Shown here one piece after another: positions 61,301 to 64,000 of a stretch of 64,000 nucleotides of DNA. The stretch comes from Rhabditoides inermis (Eukaryota > Nematoda > Chromadorea > Rhabditida > Rhabditidae). The first letter of the stretch is position 1. The number at the start of each line of letters is the position of its first letter. The notes beneath the pieces are model-generated. The model saw nothing but the letters and a program-made list of their open reading frames with translations, was not told the origin of the DNA and made no database searches. Location: contig CAWZYM010000301.1 of NCBI GenBank assembly GCA_963966185.1, positions 701,001 through 765,000 of the forward strand. The letters run 5' to 3'. The position numbers were made by a program, and so were the translations under genes.

Positions 61301-63275
61301 TGCAGGTCAGAAACATTTGGAGTACCTTTCCTTCACATTGTTCATTGCGAACATGGCTTGCGCAGTGAGGTGGTAACGAGGGACATAGTCATAAGGAGGA
61401 AACTAGGCATACGGTAACGAGAGTTATTCTGAGATATAATTGAGGAAGACTTATTGCTGGTCAGGAACATTTGGAGTACCATTTTTTCACATTGTTCATT
61501 GCGAACATGGCTTGCGCAGTGAGGTGGTAACGAGGACACAGTGATAAGGAGGAAACTAGGTATACGGTAACTAGAGTGATTCTGAGATATAAATGAGGGA
61601 GACTTGTTGCTGGTCAGAAACATTTGGAGTACCTTTCTCTCACATTGTTCATTGCGAACATGGCTTGCGCAGTGAGGTGGTAACGAGGACACAGTGATAA
61701 GGAGGAAACTAGGTATACGGTAACTAGAGTGATTCTGAGATATAATTGGGGGAGACTTGTTGCTGGTCAGAAACATTTGGAGTACCTTTCTCTCACAATG
61801 TTCATTGCGAACATGGCTTGCGCAGTGAGGTGGTAACGAGGGACATAGTGATAAGGAGGAAACTAGGCATACGGTAACGAGAGTTATTCTGAGATATAAT
61901 TGAGGGAGACTTATTGCTGGTCAGGAACATTTGAAGTACCATTTTCTCACATTGTTCATTGCGAACATGGCTTGCGCAGTGAGGTGGTAACGAGGGACAC
62001 AGTGATAAGGAGGAAACTAGGCATACGGTAACGAGAGTTATTCTGAGATATAATTGAAAGAGACTTATTGCTGGTCAGAAACGTTTGGAGTACCATTTTC
62101 TCACATTGTTCATTGCGAACATGGCTTTCGCAGTGAGGTGGTAACGAGGGACATAGTGATAAGGAGGAAACTAGGTATACAGTAACTAGAGTTATTCTAA
62201 GATAATACTAAATGAGACTTATTGCTGGTCAGAAACATTTGGAGTACCTTTCTCTCACATTGTTCATTACGAACATGGCTTACGCAGTGAGGTGGTAACG
62301 AGGAACACAATGAAAAGGAGGAAACTAGGTATACGGTAACTAGAGTGATTCTGAGATACTATTAAAAGAAACTTATTGCTGGTCAGGAACATTTGGAGTA
62401 CCTTTCTCTCACATTGTTCATTGCGAACATGGCTTGCGCAGTGAGGTGGTAACGAGGGACATAGTGATAAGGAGGAAACTAGTTACACAGTAACGAGAGT
62501 TTTTCTGAGATACTATTGAGGGAGACTTATTGCTGGTCAGAAACATTTGGAGTACCTTTCTCTCACATTGTTCATTGCGAACATGGCTTGCGCAGTGAGG
62601 TGGTAAAGAGGGACATAGTGATAAGGAGGAAACTAGTTACACAGTAACGAGAGTTTTTCTGAGATACTATTGAGGGAGACTTATTGCTGGTCAGAAACAT
62701 TTGGAGTACCTTTCTCTCACATTGTTCATTGCGAACATGGCTTGCGCAGTGAGGTGGTAACGAGGGACACAGTGATAAGGAGGAAACTAGGTATACAGTA
62801 ACGAGAGTTATTCTGAAATATAATTGAGGAAGACTTAATGCAGGTCAGAAACATTTGGAGTACCTTTCTCTCAAATTTTTCATTGAGAACATGGCTTGCG
62901 CAGTGAGGTGGTAACGAGGGACATAGTGATAAGGAGGAAATTAGGTATACGGTAACTAGAGTGATTCTGAGATACTATTGAGGGAGACTTATTGCTGGTT
63001 AGAAACATTTGGAGTACCTTTCTCTCACATTGTTCTTTGCGAACATGGCTTGCGCAGTGAGGTGGTAACGAGGAACACAGTGATAAGGAGGAAACTAGGC
63101 ATACGGTAACGAGAGTTATTCTGAGATACTATTGAGGGAGACTTTTTGCTGGTCAGAAACATTTGGAGTACCTTTCTCTCACATTGTTCATTGCGAACAT
63201 GGCTTGCGCAGTGAGGTGGTAACGAGGGGCACAGTGATAAGGAGGAAACTAGGTATACGGTAACTAGAGTGATGC
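55335..63275. repeat. 154-bp satellite array of module 3
   Basis: About 52 units. It runs parallel to module 1 without the deletion of module 2, then continues past the point where modules 1 and 2 stop. A block of about ten units is duplicated within it (59804-60238 region recurring at 61342-61776, offset 1,538 bp). The array ends in unique DNA at about 63275 without a fourth spacer. Confidence 0.95.
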
Positions 63276-64000
63276 TAAGATGTAAGAAACATATTCTTTA
63301 CACAGAACAATGGTGTAAGATACAAGCGAGGAAAACTCACCATCACAGTGGTCACAGCATTCATGGTCGTTGTCTCCCTTGTCCCACGCACCTCGTCGTT
63401 CTAGGTGCAGATCCCATGGGCGCTCCAGTGTGGTGGGTGCTTGCTCCAGAGCTGCTCAGGGCGCTCCGTTTTGGTCCAGGACGGCAGGGCTTCAGCCTGC
63501 AACAACCATGAGTGGGGGAACAAGGGAGAGCACCTGCTTAGACGAGTCGACCGATCGGTGGGTGGGAGGAATGAGCGAGTGACTGGTCGTTTGTCATTTC
63601 TCGCCGCCAGACGGCGACTTATTATCATACAATTAGCATGCTCCGCCCCCTGCCGTCCTTTCGGGTGCCCGTCATTTCTACGCCACTCAGGGCGGTGACG
63701 CGGACTCCGAACGGTGTTGGGTTGCGCAGATCGGGGATAGAATTAGGAAATGCAGTATGATGATCGGGCGGCACAGCAGCCCCCGTTGACGGTCCGTATT
63801 CCTGTGACCCGGTCAGACCACCAAATCATCAGACCATCAAATCACCACACCGCCACCACACCTCAATTTCACACTGAACTGTGCGTTCGTGCACATCACA
63901 ACAATCATCAAACATTTATTTACAATCGAAAAGGGAGTCATCGCGAACACGGTTAAAGGATGACTACGAGCAATAAAAAATTGGTCCCGCCACGAAGTCC
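63276..64000. other. Unique flank right of the satellite
   Basis: GC-richer, non-repetitive DNA. It holds a candidate exon (63341-63400, minus) and, at about 63811-63862, degenerate CCACCA/CAGACCA motifs resembling the AGACCACC variant of the octamer. No complete gene. Confidence 0.45.
63341..63400 (-). CDS. Candidate upstream exon of the unnamed gene
   Basis: Sixty bases between a CACCTAG acceptor and a GTGAGT donor read NDEVRGTRETTT...NAVTTVM in phase 0 at both ends. Joined to the exon at 39950-39894 this gives ...TTVM|KIIIRLRTLH, a plausible amphipathic helix. The link would need an intron of 23.4 kb containing all the satellite. The other frames of this stretch also have possible exons, so this is an inference. 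Confidence 0.25.

Noticed and set aside
43052..61776. Many 60-144 codon minus-strand frames of the type MFLTSNKSPS...LRKPCSQ
   Set aside because: They are by-products of the 154-bp satellite, which is not a multiple of 3, and break at each unit that changes phase.
42903..63275. A CRISPR array
   Set aside because: Units are 154 bp, contiguous and similar throughout with no unique spacers, and the DNA is from an animal nucleus.
63341..63480. A Cys-rich reading (ERPWDLHLERRG...DHECCDHCD) as a DB-type or zinc-binding exon
   Set aside because: Only DHxCC resembles the DB core, the spacing is wrong and the frame is not supported further upstream; another frame gives cleaner phase-0 splice ends.

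Overview
Kind of organism. This is nuclear DNA of a multicellular eukaryote with short spliced introns (many 41-49 bp) that end mostly in TTTCAG or TTGCAG. Three adjacent minus-strand genes encode secreted DB-module proteins, a family known essentially only from nematodes, and the mitoferrin, METTL1, prefoldin-2, DDX49 and SDS22 proteins look like their nematode orthologues. I read it as a rhabditid nematode. The dense introns would suit a diplogastrid such as Pristionchus, but that genus is a guess. Exon models were spliced by hand; each complete model closes in frame with a stop and AG acceptors. Layout, left to right: (1) 0.1-4.2 kb, an intronless gene for a 1,332-residue secreted protein with a helical N-terminal region and a mucin-like tail of 17 tandem 15-residue repeats. 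(2) 4.8-6.4 kb, a dead 5'-truncated LINE, split by a 526-bp TTAA-flanked MITE. (3) 6.9-29.6 kb, a plus-strand run of housekeeping genes: METTL1 (tRNA m7G methyltransferase), mitoferrin (mitochondrial iron import), prefoldin 2 (tubulin/actin chaperone), DDX49 (ribosome-biogenesis helicase), SDS22 (PP1 regulator) and a 29-exon gene for an unrecognised 1,126-residue protein with an RG-rich tail. A 74-residue Cys-rich minus-strand gene lies between SDS22 and the last. Prefoldin 2 and DDX49 are close enough to be a nematode operon. (4) 30.4-37.5 kb, three tandem minus-strand DB-module genes. (5) 39.4-39.95 kb, well-formed minus-strand exons of an unrecognised gene. (6) 39.96-63.28 kb, about 23.3 kb of satellite DNA: 182 uninterrupted copies of the octamer ATACCACC, then about 114 copies of a 154-bp satellite arranged in three modules, each headed by the same 1.48-kb spacer that carries LINE-like and MITE sequence. 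(7) 63.28-64.0 kb, unique DNA with a possible exon of the same gene as (5). How the parts relate. The housekeeping genes act in unrelated processes, and only prefoldin 2-DDX49 spacing hints at co-expression. The DB genes are clearly local duplicates. The most unusual feature is the satellite block: the octamer array ends 11 bp from a plausible 3' splice site, and an exon of matching phase lies just beyond the far end, so the whole block may sit inside one intron of about 23.4 kb.
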